The position numbers were made by a program, and so were the translations under genes. The notes beneath the pieces are model-generated. The model saw only the letters and a list, made by a program, of their open reading frames with translations. It was not told the origin of the DNA and ran no database searches. This document shows, in pieces, positions 7,622 to 14,580 of a stretch of DNA of 14,794 nt. This DNA comes from CAZQYC01 sp043746555 (GTDB lineage Bacteria > Pseudomonadota > Gammaproteobacteria > Steroidobacterales > Steroidobacteraceae), in NCBI GenBank assembly GCA_043746555.1, contig JAYTQU010000140.1, positions 1 to 14,794 on the forward strand. Reading direction: 5' to 3'. Each line of letters opens with the position of its first letter. The stretch's first letter is position 1.

Positions 7622-8146
7622 ATGGGCAGTCAATACATGGCCAATCCAGGCATGGGCAATCACGGCGAATGTGACGATTCGGGCAACTGTCGCGACGATA
7701 ATAATTACCGCTTGAATCGGCGTGACGCGCTTGGATTACTCGGCGTTCTTATCGCTGGTCTGGCGCTGCCCCGAAGTGGCAAAGCGACATTCGAAGACAA
7801 CGCGTGCGATGCCGATGGATTTGCCAAGCGAATTGCCGCGCTTCTCGGGTTCGACGTTTCAGTCAGCGATGCTCGATCCGCGTCGGCGCGCGTCAACGCA
7901 GAATTGTTGAGCGACATTCTGCAGCTTGACGTCACGAAACCCGAGACCATCGGCATGTCGGACGCGCGGCTTAAACAGCGCATCGTCGGCCAAATGACCG
8001 TTGATTATTCACACGAGAAGGTTGTCAACATAGGCGGTTGGTGGATCTCGCTCACTGAAGCCAAATGTCTCCAGTTCGTGGCGAGCATGAACGGGTCTCA
8101 CGCTTTTTATCAAAATGGAGTCGTCGATGAGTATGCAGTCGGTTAA
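7622..8146 (+). CDS. twin-arginine signal small subunit, partner of the GMC dehydrogenase
   Basis: This is a small protein with a Tat signal: NRRDALGLLGVLIAGLALP starts at residue 37 counting from the upstream ATG at 7607, with the paired arginines followed by a hydrophobic stretch. After a likely cleavage near GKA, about 115 residues remain, ending in a conserved-looking GGWWISLTEAKC segment. The size, signal and position match the small (gamma) subunit of FAD-dependent sugar dehydrogenases, which acts as a Tat hitchhiker and assembly partner. The long frame opens at 7607, overlapping the GMC stop as ATGA. The ATG at 7622 has AAGGA 7 bases ahead (7610-7614), so I prefer it. The N-terminus before the signal is long, hydrophilic and contains several Cys and Gly residues. 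A fold assignment from sequence alone is weak; the call rests mainly on the Tat signal and context. Confidence 0.72.
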   Translation: MGSQYMANPGMGNHGECDDSGNCRDDNNYRLNRRDALGLLGVLIAGLALPRSGKATFEDNACDADGFAKRIAALLGFDVSVSDARSASARVNAELLSDILQLDVTKPETIGMSDARLKQRIVGQMTVDYSHEKVVNIGGWWISLTEAKCLQFVASMNGSHAFYQNGVVDEYAVG

Positions 8147-8912
8147 ACGAGTTGTCCGCAATATACTCAATAACACCGACATCGGGTCGCGGTGGCTGTG
8201 GAATCGCGCCAACGATGCGCGCTCACCCATCGGTCGACCATCTGCGCCATGGTGCAACGCCGTTCTAATGTCGAAAGCCGATGCGGACGCCGCGGTCGAA
8301 CAACTGACTCGTCTTCGTTTACCCGCGATGCAAGACCATCCGAAAAATTGGGATAGTCTCGCCGCACTCGATCTCGTTTTGAACAAAACGGATCGCAACG
8401 CACGCATTCTCGATGCAGGCAGCGAAACATACTCGATGATCTTACCGTGGCTCACGATGTACGGTTACCGAAATCTACGCGGTTGCAATCTCGTTTTCGA
8501 TAAGCCGAGCCGTATGGGACCGATTCGCTACGAACATGGAGACATCACCGCAACCGCTTATGCGGATGCGACGTTCGATGCGGTCACATGCCTCAGCGTC
8601 GTCGAGCACGGCGTCAACATGGAAGCCTATTTCCGCGAAATGGCGCGCATCGTTAAACCAAACGGTCTCCTAGTCACATCCACGGACTATTTCGAGACTC
8701 CAGTGGAAACCTTCGGTCGCCGTGCCTATGGCGTGCCCATTCGCATATTCGATCGCGCGGCAATTCTCGACGCTTTGGCGACCGCAAAGCGCCATGGATT
8801 TGAGCTACTGTCGCCAATCGATCTGACGTCGCGTGAAAAAGTGGTCCACTGGGCGCAGCATGACCTGTCTTACACTTTCGTTATTTTTTCGATGATTCGC
8901 CGCCCGACATAA
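8127..8912 (+). CDS. class I SAM-dependent methyltransferase
   Basis: This is a likely cytoplasmic methyltransferase for a sugar or lipid intermediate, of about 261 residues. Motif I is NARILDAGSETYSM, in which the common GxGxG loop is degenerate (GSET). Further on there are FDAVTCLSVVEHG and MARIVKPNGLLVTSTDYF, which match motifs II-IV of Methyltransf_11/23-type enzymes. A frame opens at ATG 8115, but GGAG at 8117-8120 lies 6 bases before ATG 8127, so I take 8127 as the start. It overlaps the end of the preceding Tat gene by 20 bases, which suggests coupling in one operon. The substrate cannot be read from the sequence. It could O- or C-methylate the deoxyhexose made by rfbFG, but no evidence links it beyond the locus. 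Confidence 0.8.
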   Translation: MSMQSVKRVVRNILNNTDIGSRWLWNRANDARSPIGRPSAPWCNAVLMSKADADAAVEQLTRLRLPAMQDHPKNWDSLAALDLVLNKTDRNARILDAGSETYSMILPWLTMYGYRNLRGCNLVFDKPSRMGPIRYEHGDITATAYADATFDAVTCLSVVEHGVNMEAYFREMARIVKPNGLLVTSTDYFETPVETFGRRAYGVPIRIFDRAAILDALATAKRHGFELLSPIDLTSREKVVHWAQHDLSYTFVIFSMIRRPT

Positions 8913-8926
8913 AGTCCTCACGCCTG

Positions 8927-8945
8927 TAGATTCGTTTGGAATCTA
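8927..8945 (+). other. hairpin downstream of the methyltransferase
   Basis: TAGATTC-GTTTG-GAATCTA is a perfect 7-base-pair stem with a 5-base loop, 14 bases after the methyltransferase stop, in the 114-base gap before the glycosyltransferase gene. No T-run follows (it is followed by AACCG), so it is not a standard intrinsic terminator. It may slow transcription, stabilise the mRNA end or do nothing. The rest of the gap shows no clear promoter. Confidence 0.35.
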
Positions 8946-9026
8946 AACCGCAAATGAAGCGATATCGGAATGCGCCGTGACTCAATCTTTTTCATGTTCG
9001 CAGCGGCGAATGTCGTTATCTAAAGC

Positions 9027-10082
9027 ATGAGTTCTACAATGGCGACGTGGCCGAGATTGATGGCGTTTCCAAAAAGTCGGATTGCCTACAACGAATGTTT
9101 GTATGCGGCCGCCGCCGAGCTTGGCATAAATGTTACTGAAGGCATTTGGGCCGGTCGCTGGCTGCTTTCGAACGTGAAAGCCGGTGACATCATACACATT
9201 CACTGGCCGTCGTTTCTCTACTACGATGCCAGTTCTTCATTTAATACTTTTCGCGACGTAACAAAATTCTTTTTGTTGTATTCGATCATTCGAGCTCGCG
9301 GTGGAAGAATAATCTGGACCGCGCATAACCTGTATCCGCACGAAGGCGGACGCGGCAAGTTGAGCCATCGCACGGTGCGGCGCTTCGTAACTCGCAACGC
9401 CGACGTTATTTTCGCCCATGGCCCTTCCGCAAGAGCCATTCTGAAATCGGAATTCCATATTGCGGATGAAAAAATTGTCGAGGTTCCGCATGGCAATTGG
9501 ATCGGTTACCACCCACACACAACGACCAAAGCCGAAGCGCGGAGAGCTTTGGGGATTTCGCAAAGTGCATATGTGTATTGCATTGTCGGCGCATGCCAGC
9601 CTTACAAGAATTTGGAAGCGCTAATCGATTCGTTTGGACGCATTGATGGCGATTGCTTTCTTTTGATTGCGGGACAATTTCAATCCAAGAAATACAAAGC
9701 GCGAATCGAGCGGCTAGTTGCACAGCAACCGCCGATGCGCGTCCGCATGGAGGCGCGCTTCATTGACAACGATGAGATCCAGAATTATGTAGTAGCCGGC
9801 GATGCATTCGTGTTGCCGTACACGGATATCCTTACATCGGGATCGGCTATGCTCGGTCTGAGTTTCGGCATCCCCGTGATCACGCCAAATATCGGCAGCA
9901 TGAAGGATGTCATAACTAAACAAAGCGGTTTGTTGTACGACCCTACAGTAGCGAATGGTTTACTTCAGGCGATGCAACAAATTCGGCAACGCCAATTCTC
10001 GACGGCGACAATCATGGCGCACGCGCGCAGCTTCGACTGGATGGATTCGGCGCGGGCGCTACTCGCGCTGTTGCGCGCTTAG
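9027..10082 (+). CDS. GT-B type glycosyltransferase (GT4-like)
   Basis: This enzyme transfers a sugar from a nucleotide donor to a lipid-linked acceptor on the cytoplasmic face of the membrane. The 351 residues show a GT-B pattern: HIHWPSFLYYD near 57, then GGRIIWTAHNLYPHE at 92-106, then VPHG at 153-156 at the interdomain junction, and CIVGACQPYKNLEALI in the C-terminal domain. The loop that usually reads E-x7-E is PYTDILTSGSAMLGLSFGIP at 264-283, with the first Glu replaced, similar to GumI-like/GT94-like and other EPS transferases. No signal peptide or membrane segment was found. The start at 9027 has a poor ribosome site; ATG 9039 is an alternative. Its stop overlaps the convergent flippase stop by 4 bases. 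The donor and acceptor are unknown. Confidence 0.85.
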   Translation: MSSTMATWPRLMAFPKSRIAYNECLYAAAAELGINVTEGIWAGRWLLSNVKAGDIIHIHWPSFLYYDASSSFNTFRDVTKFFLLYSIIRARGGRIIWTAHNLYPHEGGRGKLSHRTVRRFVTRNADVIFAHGPSARAILKSEFHIADEKIVEVPHGNWIGYHPHTTTKAEARRALGISQSAYVYCIVGACQPYKNLEALIDSFGRIDGDCFLLIAGQFQSKKYKARIERLVAQQPPMRVRMEARFIDNDEIQNYVVAGDAFVLPYTDILTSGSAMLGLSFGIPVITPNIGSMKDVITKQSGLLYDPTVANGLLQAMQQIRQRQFSTATIMAHARSFDWMDSARALLALLRA

Positions 10083-11638
10083 CCGATACGATTGAACCGC
10101 GAACGTATGAAGCCGATCGCGCTGCGATAACGCAGCCATATCTTGTTCGCGATCGTCGCTTCAGCGGAATCGGGTTTGCCGGACAACCACCATAGCAAGC
10201 TCACCGAACCGACGTAGAGAACCACGCCGCTCGCAATCGCGATAACCATCGCCGACACCAATTCAGACACCGAGCTGGTTGAAGGCGTCAATGACGAATA
10301 ACGATCGACAATCAGAAACATCAGGGTCGACGCCGATAGAGGTCGCCATATCGCACCGATAAATCGTCGCGTAGGTAACTTCAGAATTCTTAGAATGACT
10401 GCAACAGCGATCGGCATCATAATCACCGCAGTCGAAAGATACGCGTACGCCGCGCCGGCTAGACCGCGCGTTTCAACCAACACAATCATCAACGTAATCA
10501 AGATAGCGACAAACGCGCCATTGAGCATCGAAAACACATTACCGCGTCCGAGCGCCAGGCATACCGCATACGCATTACTCTGCATCACTTGAGACATGCC
10601 GAAGAACGCCAGCACTTGCAGAACGGGAATCGCGCCGAGCCAATTTTGTCCCAACGCCAACGGCACTATTAAGCTCGCGGTCGCCGCAACTCCGGCAACA
10701 GCCGGAATCGCGAGCAAACAAATCATCGACATCACCGATAAATATTCTCGTTGCAGTGCCGGAATATCGCCGGCGATCTTCACGTACGCGGGATAAACAG
10801 CGCGGTTGATCGGCGCCACCAACTCGGTGCTCGGCATGTTCGCCAATTCGTACGACACGCTAAAAATGCCGAGCGCGCTGGCGCCGGCGATGCGGCCGAT
10901 CACAAAGTCGGAGGACCGATCGCGCAGAAATTGCAGCGCGTTGAGCAGCAGCAACCATTTTGAGAAATGCAATAGATCTTGCGCGGCGCTTAAATCGAGG
11001 CGCGGACGATAAGGATGAAATCGATAGCTGAGCAACAAATCGACGGCCCGACCCAACACCATACCCGCGACCAGCGCCCAATAATTTTGCAAGACGAACG
11101 CCAACGTAATGGTGACTGGAACCGTTGCCAGACGCTTGCTCAACAGAAAACGAAATTCCTTGTGAAACTCCATGTCCTTGCGAAACGCCACGGTGCCGAC
11201 GTTTTGAAAACCTTGCAGTAGCGATCCGCCCGCCAACGCGCAGATCACATAGACGAGCGCGGGCTGGCCATAAAACCTCGCAATCGGCACCGACAATGCC
11301 AGCATCAATACGCTCAGCGTACAGCCGAGGATCACACTGAAAGTCCACGCGGTGTCGTAGTGAGCGCGCGTCGTATTCGACCTTTGAATGAGCGCCATGT
11401 CGAAGCCAAAAGCGCCAATCAATTCCAGCATGGCGATGAACGACGTCGCCATCGCAACGATTCCGAAATTGCTGGGCGTCAACAAACGCGCCAAGACTAG
11501 CGTACTGAGAAACCCGATGCCGCGATCAAGGAGCTTAAACAGCACCATCCATGCCGCGCCTCGCGCCATTTGACTGCGTAACTCTTGCTGCATTGCTTCT
11601 GCTTCAACCTTCTGCGCGTCATGGGCCGACGCGGTCAT
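10079..11638 (-). CDS. polysaccharide flippase, Wzx/WzxC family (MVF/MOP superfamily)
   Basis: This membrane transporter moves the lipid-linked repeat unit across the inner membrane. The 519 residues contain about 12-14 hydrophobic stretches, near the WzxC length of about 490 residues. The N-terminal RGAAWMVLFKLLDRGIGFLS and LARLLTPSNFGIVAMATSF are diagnostic of the polysaccharide-biosynthesis subfamily, as are FRKDMEFHKEF and the FSKWLLLLNALQFLRDRSSD region. The gene lies alone on the minus strand. No clear Shine-Dalgarno site precedes the ATG at 11638, and the later in-frame ATG at 11587 is a possible start. Its 216-base upstream region to higB holds only weak short repeats. Its specificity is unknown but should match the glycan made by the locus. 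Confidence 0.88.
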   Translation of the reverse strand: MTASAHDAQKVEAEAMQQELRSQMARGAAWMVLFKLLDRGIGFLSTLVLARLLTPSNFGIVAMATSFIAMLELIGAFGFDMALIQRSNTTRAHYDTAWTFSVILGCTLSVLMLALSVPIARFYGQPALVYVICALAGGSLLQGFQNVGTVAFRKDMEFHKEFRFLLSKRLATVPVTITLAFVLQNYWALVAGMVLGRAVDLLLSYRFHPYRPRLDLSAAQDLLHFSKWLLLLNALQFLRDRSSDFVIGRIAGASALGIFSVSYELANMPSTELVAPINRAVYPAYVKIAGDIPALQREYLSVMSMICLLAIPAVAGVAATASLIVPLALGQNWLGAIPVLQVLAFFGMSQVMQSNAYAVCLALGRGNVFSMLNGAFVAILITLMIVLVETRGLAGAAYAYLSTAVIMMPIAVAVILRILKLPTRRFIGAIWRPLSASTLMFLIVDRYSSLTPSTSSVSELVSAMVIAIASGVVLYVGSVSLLWWLSGKPDSAEATIANKIWLRYRSAIGFIRSRFNRIG

Positions 11639-11819
11639 CTAAAAGAAACCAAAATGCGACTTAATAGCCGAGAGACGTTACCAGAAAGCGAACCTAAACG
11701 AAGCAATGTTTCGCTTAATCTTGGCGAGACGGCTATCTCAACGGCGTAACTTCTCCGGGGTTTCCGGCCAATTGAAATTCCCACGCCAAACAAATTCGGC
11801 AGTAGCGCACTGTCGCGCG

Positions 11820-11855
11820 TTGACATCCGTTACGTTACGCATTACGGTGCATCGA
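11820..11855 (+). promoter_or_regulatory. candidate higBA promoter and operator with three TTACG repeats
   Basis: A perfect -35 TTGACA lies at 11820-11825. With a 17-base spacer the -10 is TACGGT (11843-11848), which keeps the three most conserved positions of TATAAT. TTACG occurs at 11830-11834, 11835-11839 and 11842-11846, covering the spacer and the -10 box. This is where a HigA-type autorepressor would bind, but the motif's use is inferred. A start site about 7 bases after the -10 would fall at or next to the higB ATG (11855), so the mRNA may be leaderless; no Shine-Dalgarno site is visible before higB. Confidence 0.45.
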
Positions 11856-12133
11856 TGATTCGGTCGATACGCCACAAGGGACTCAAGCGGCTTTACGAAG
11901 ACGACGATTCTCGCGGCGTAGCGGCTCAGCATGTTGTCAAATTGCGTGACATCTTGGCTCGCCTTGAGGTGTCACGAGCCGCGACCGACATGGAGATACC
12001 GGGCTTTCGGTTGCATCCGCTCAAAGGCGATTTCAAGGGCTGGTGGGCGGTAACAGTTCGCGCTAATTGGCGCGTCATTTTTCGTTTTGCCGATCATGAA
12101 GTGATCGATGTTGACTATGTGGACTACCACTAA
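11855..12133 (+). CDS. higB: HigB-type toxin of a type II toxin-antitoxin system
   Basis: HigB proteins are RelE-fold, ribosome-dependent mRNA endonucleases. The 92 residues fit the family length, and the family core FRLHPLKGDFKGWWAVTV (51-68) and NWRVIFRF (71-78) is clear. The end carries VIDVDYVDYH. The basic residues likely used in catalysis and mRNA contact are present, such as Arg52, Lys57 and Arg73. It precedes its antitoxin gene, the inverted toxin-first order normal for HigBA, with 15 bases between stop and start. It lies inside a glycan locus, where it may stabilise the region or be an unrelated insertion. Its codon use looks similar to its neighbours by eye. Confidence 0.92.
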   Translation: MIRSIRHKGLKRLYEDDDSRGVAAQHVVKLRDILARLEVSRAATDMEIPGFRLHPLKGDFKGWWAVTVRANWRVIFRFADHEVIDVDYVDYH

Positions 12134-12148
12134 AAGGAGACCGCGACT

Positions 12149-12436
12149 ATGCCAATGAAAAATCCACCTCATCCCGGAGGTTTCGTGTTGAGGCAATGCA
12201 TAGAACCGTTGGGTGTGAGCATCACGGTAGCGGCTGCTGCTCTTGGGGTGACGCGCACAACGCTCTCGGAATTGGTGAACGAGAAGCGAGCTATCTCTCC
12301 GGAAATGGCCGTTAGGTTATCGAAGGTATTTGGCGGCAGCGCCGAAAGCTGGCTGGTACAACAGGCGCAGTACGATCTTGCCCACGTGCAAACTAGCCGA
12401 ATCAAGCTGAAACGATTGGAGCCGTCCTTCGGTTGA
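12149..12436 (+). CDS. higA: HigA-type antitoxin, XRE helix-turn-helix
   Basis: HigA binds and neutralises HigB and represses the higBA promoter. The 95 residues begin with HPGGFVLRQCIEPLGVSI, typical of HigA. Next comes a helix-turn-helix with VAAAALGVTRTTLSELVNEK (27-46), then ISPEMAVRLSKVFGG and SAESWLVQQAQYDL, the VapI/HigA signature. The start has a strong AAAGGAG at 12133-12139, about 9 bases before the ATG, so translation of the antitoxin should be stronger than that of the toxin. The pair appears intact. Confidence 0.93.
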   Translation: MPMKNPPHPGGFVLRQCIEPLGVSITVAAAALGVTRTTLSELVNEKRAISPEMAVRLSKVFGGSAESWLVQQAQYDLAHVQTSRIKLKRLEPSFG

Positions 12437-12446
12437 AGAATCGATC

Positions 12447-12480
12447 AATCGCAGACGCGCCGATTGTTCATGTTGCGATT
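12447..12480. repeat. inverted repeat in the higA to epimerase gap
   Basis: AATCGCA (12447-12453) and TGCGATT (12474-12480) form a perfect 7-base inverted repeat with a 20-base loop. Within it CAATCG (12446-12451) and CGATTG (12461-12466) form an alternative 6-base stem. The 10-mer CCTTCGGTTG occurs at 12426-12435 and again at 12484-12493, the second as a small CAACC-TTC-GGTTG hairpin. No T-tract follows. The 140-base gap between higA and the epimerase start holds these repeats and no other gene that I can support. Confidence 0.3.
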
Positions 12481-12576
12481 CAACCTTCGGTTGCCTGAAT
12501 GTTCATCTGTTTGGACCCGCACTCCTTGCTGCGCAATTCAATATCAATATCGGCTACTCACGGAGTATGCAAAAGC

Positions 12577-13122
12577 ATGCGATTTGTAGAATGTAAAGTA
12601 AACGGCGCGTGGGCAACCGAGCCGACACCGCACGCAGATCAGCGCGGACAATTTATGCGCGCCTGGTGTCACCGTGAATTTGCCGAGCGTGGCATCGAAT
12701 TTAATCCCGCGCAGAGCAACATGGCATTTAGCATCGCCAAGGGCACAATTCGCGGACTGCATTATCAAATCGCCCCGGCGTTGGAAGCGAAACTCGTGCG
12801 CTGCACTCGCGGGTCGGTATTCGATGTAGTAGTCGATTTACGACCGACGTCATTGTCCTTTGGTACCTGGTATGGACTGCATTTGAGCGCCGATAATGGC
12901 CGCATGTTGTACGTGCCTGAAGGGTGTGCTCATGGCTGCCAATCGCTCGAAGATAACGCCGAAATTCTTTACATGGTGTCGACTTACTTCGCACCTGAAT
13001 ACGCGCGCGGGGCGAGATATGATGATCCAGTCCTGGGAATCGAGTGGCCGCTGCCGGTATCATGTATTTCCGATCAAGATCGCCACTGGCCGTTATTGGA
13101 ACCAAACTCGTCCGGTGGTTGA
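12577..13122 (+). CDS. RmlC-type nucleotide-sugar 3,5-epimerase (dTDP-4-dehydrorhamnose 3,5-epimerase family)
   Basis: RmlC-family cupins epimerise C3 and/or C5 of 4-keto-6-deoxy sugars. The frame opens at 12499, but the ATG at 12577 (GGAG at 12562-12565) gives about 181 residues, the normal RmlC length. It also puts the RGLHYQ catalytic histidine at 62 and the ILYMV tyrosine at 132, the positions known in RmlC. The SDQD near residue 166-169 would supply the Asp of the His-Asp dyad. VPEGCAHGCQSLED is the family's PEGFAHGF motif with two Cys in place of Phe. The ARGARYDDPVLGIEWPLP ending is typical. With rfbF and rfbG in the locus and no dTDP-glucose genes visible, CDP-4-keto-6-deoxyglucose is a likelier substrate than the dTDP form, so I give no rfbC symbol. 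The next gene starts 27 bases downstream. Confidence 0.82.
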   Translation: MRFVECKVNGAWATEPTPHADQRGQFMRAWCHREFAERGIEFNPAQSNMAFSIAKGTIRGLHYQIAPALEAKLVRCTRGSVFDVVVDLRPTSLSFGTWYGLHLSADNGRMLYVPEGCAHGCQSLEDNAEILYMVSTYFAPEYARGARYDDPVLGIEWPLPVSCISDQDRHWPLLEPNSSGG

Positions 13123-13149
13123 ACATATTTTTTCGTGCGGAGTATCACA

Positions 13150-14508
13150 ATGAATTGGGAAACCCTCCCCGGCCCAGTCCGCAATACTGCCGTTTACAAC
13201 GTGCTGCGATTGCGCGAGACCGAACGACGACCAATCCGCGTTGGCGTGATTGGCGCGGGCGCAACCGGTCGCGCCATTGCATTGCAACTTGGCACGCCCG
13301 TACCGGGTATTCGACTTGCCGGCATGTGCAATCGCACCACGGCACATGCCGAACGCGCATTGCGCGAAGCCGGCATCGAATCATGGTCGAATGCGACTTC
13401 TCCCTCTCCAGCAGAAGCTTGTATCGCGCATGGCGATACCGTACTCACCGACGATCCAACTGTGCTGACTCGATGCAATGGTATCGACATCATTGTGGAA
13501 GTAACGGGCAGCGTCGATTTTGCGGCCAGCGTCGTGCTCGATGCGATTGAGCATCGCAAACACGTCGTCATGGTCAATGCCGAACTCGATTCGTTACTCG
13601 GCCCGATTCTAAAAACCAAAGCCGATGCCGCAGGCGTCGTACTCACGCATACCGATGGCGACGAACCCGGTGTCGCGATGACGCTAGTGCGGTATCTGCA
13701 ATCGGTTGGATTGCGTCCCGTGGCCGCCGGTAATATCAAAGGCATGGTCGACTACTATCGCACCCCGCAAACGCAAGAGTCGTTCGCGAAGCAACACGAT
13801 CAAGACGTGCGAAAAGTCACTTCGTTCGCCGATTCGACCAAGCTCTCGATGGAAACCACCGTGCTCGCCAACGCTACCGGCTTTCGCGCCGGCAAGCGCG
13901 GGATGTACGGTTATCCCACGGCATACGTGCGCGACATTGCAAGCATGCTGCCGGCGGAACAATTATTGAATGGCGGCTTAGTCGATTACTCGGTCGGCGC
14001 GAATCCATACACCGGCGCGTGGGTGGCCGTTTACGAAAGCAACCCGCTCAAGCAACGACAGCTTGCCTACTACAAACTCGGCGATGGACCGTTCTATGTT
14101 TTCTACACACCTTTCCATCTGCCGCACTTGCAACTGCCATCGACAATCGGTCGCGCGGTCATTCACGGCGATCCGACGGTCGCACCGATCGCAGGGCCGG
14201 TGTGCCATGTCGTCACCATTGCGAAGCGCGATCTGAAGGCGGGCGAGAAGTTAGACGGCATTGGCGGATTCTCCGCGTACGGATTGATCGAAAGCGTCGA
14301 AACTGCGGGACCGATCAACGCGCTGCCGATCAGTCTTTCGGAAAATTGCACGCTGTTACGAGACATTGCGAAAGACAACGTGATCACCTTTAACGACGTC
14401 AAGATGCCGGCCACGCGATTAAGCGATCGATTGTGGGCTGAGCAAATTCAAAAATGGCCGTATGGACCGGTTGCGCATACCAGTCAGGCCCGGACCTCCG
14501 CCGCATAA
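13150..14508 (+). CDS. NAD(P)-dependent oxidoreductase with C-terminal SAF domain (COG4091, homoserine-dehydrogenase-like)
   Basis: This type joins a Rossmann NAD(P) domain like that of homoserine dehydrogenase to a SAF domain. IRVGVIGAGATGRAIALQL, with the GAGATG loop near residues 35-40, binds the nucleotide. GIDIIVEVTG and HVVMVNAELD follow, as in homoserine dehydrogenases, then GDEPGVAMTLVRYLQSVG and NIKGMVDYYRTP. The C-terminal part, with VTIAKRDLKAGEKLDGIGG and LLRDIAKDNVITFNDV, fits a SAF domain. The frame opens at GTG 13135, but ATG 13150 has GGAG 7 bases upstream (13139-13142), giving 452 residues. The reaction is not known to me. Its place after the epimerase, and members of this family seen beside CDP-sugar genes, suggest a redox step on the CDP-sugar. 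This is inference. A hairpin-plus-T terminator follows. Confidence 0.75.
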   Translation: MNWETLPGPVRNTAVYNVLRLRETERRPIRVGVIGAGATGRAIALQLGTPVPGIRLAGMCNRTTAHAERALREAGIESWSNATSPSPAEACIAHGDTVLTDDPTVLTRCNGIDIIVEVTGSVDFAASVVLDAIEHRKHVVMVNAELDSLLGPILKTKADAAGVVLTHTDGDEPGVAMTLVRYLQSVGLRPVAAGNIKGMVDYYRTPQTQESFAKQHDQDVRKVTSFADSTKLSMETTVLANATGFRAGKRGMYGYPTAYVRDIASMLPAEQLLNGGLVDYSVGANPYTGAWVAVYESNPLKQRQLAYYKLGDGPFYVFYTPFHLPHLQLPSTIGRAVIHGDPTVAPIAGPVCHVVTIAKRDLKAGEKLDGIGGFSAYGLIESVETAGPINALPISLSENCTLLRDIAKDNVITFNDVKMPATRLSDRLWAEQIQKWPYGPVAHTSQARTSAA

Positions 14509-14543
14509 ATTGTTGTTGCCGAGAGTAATCACTTCGATACTAA

Positions 14544-14565
14544 CCGCGCGATGCGCGGCGTTTTT
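14544..14565 (+). terminator. intrinsic terminator after the SAF-domain oxidoreductase gene
   Basis: CCGCGC-GAT-GCGCGG is a perfect 6-base GC-rich stem with a 3-base loop. A CG and then TTTTT (14561-14565) follow directly. It starts 36 bases after the stop of the oxidoreductase gene and ends 15 bases before the next ATG. It should end the epimerase-oxidoreductase transcript. The next gene then needs its own promoter or read-through. Confidence 0.65.
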
Positions 14566-14580
14566 AGATCACGAACCTAA

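Noticed and set aside
9027..10082. Naming the glycosyltransferase gumI
   Set aside because: The resemblance is limited to general GT-B/EPS-transferase motifs, and no other gum-type gene order is present.
11639..11854. Small gene between flippase and higB (minus-strand frames at 11635-11932)
   Set aside because: The frames overlap each other and the higB promoter, lack ribosome sites and have no recognisable features.
12426..12493. The CCTTCGGTTG direct repeat as an attachment-site duplication from insertion of higBA
   Set aside because: Both copies lie on the same side of higBA, so they do not flank it, and no integrase is present.
12577..13122. Naming the epimerase rfbC/rmlC as part of dTDP-rhamnose synthesis
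   Set aside because: No rmlA, rmlB or rmlD is in the window, and the CDP-glucose genes suggest a different substrate.
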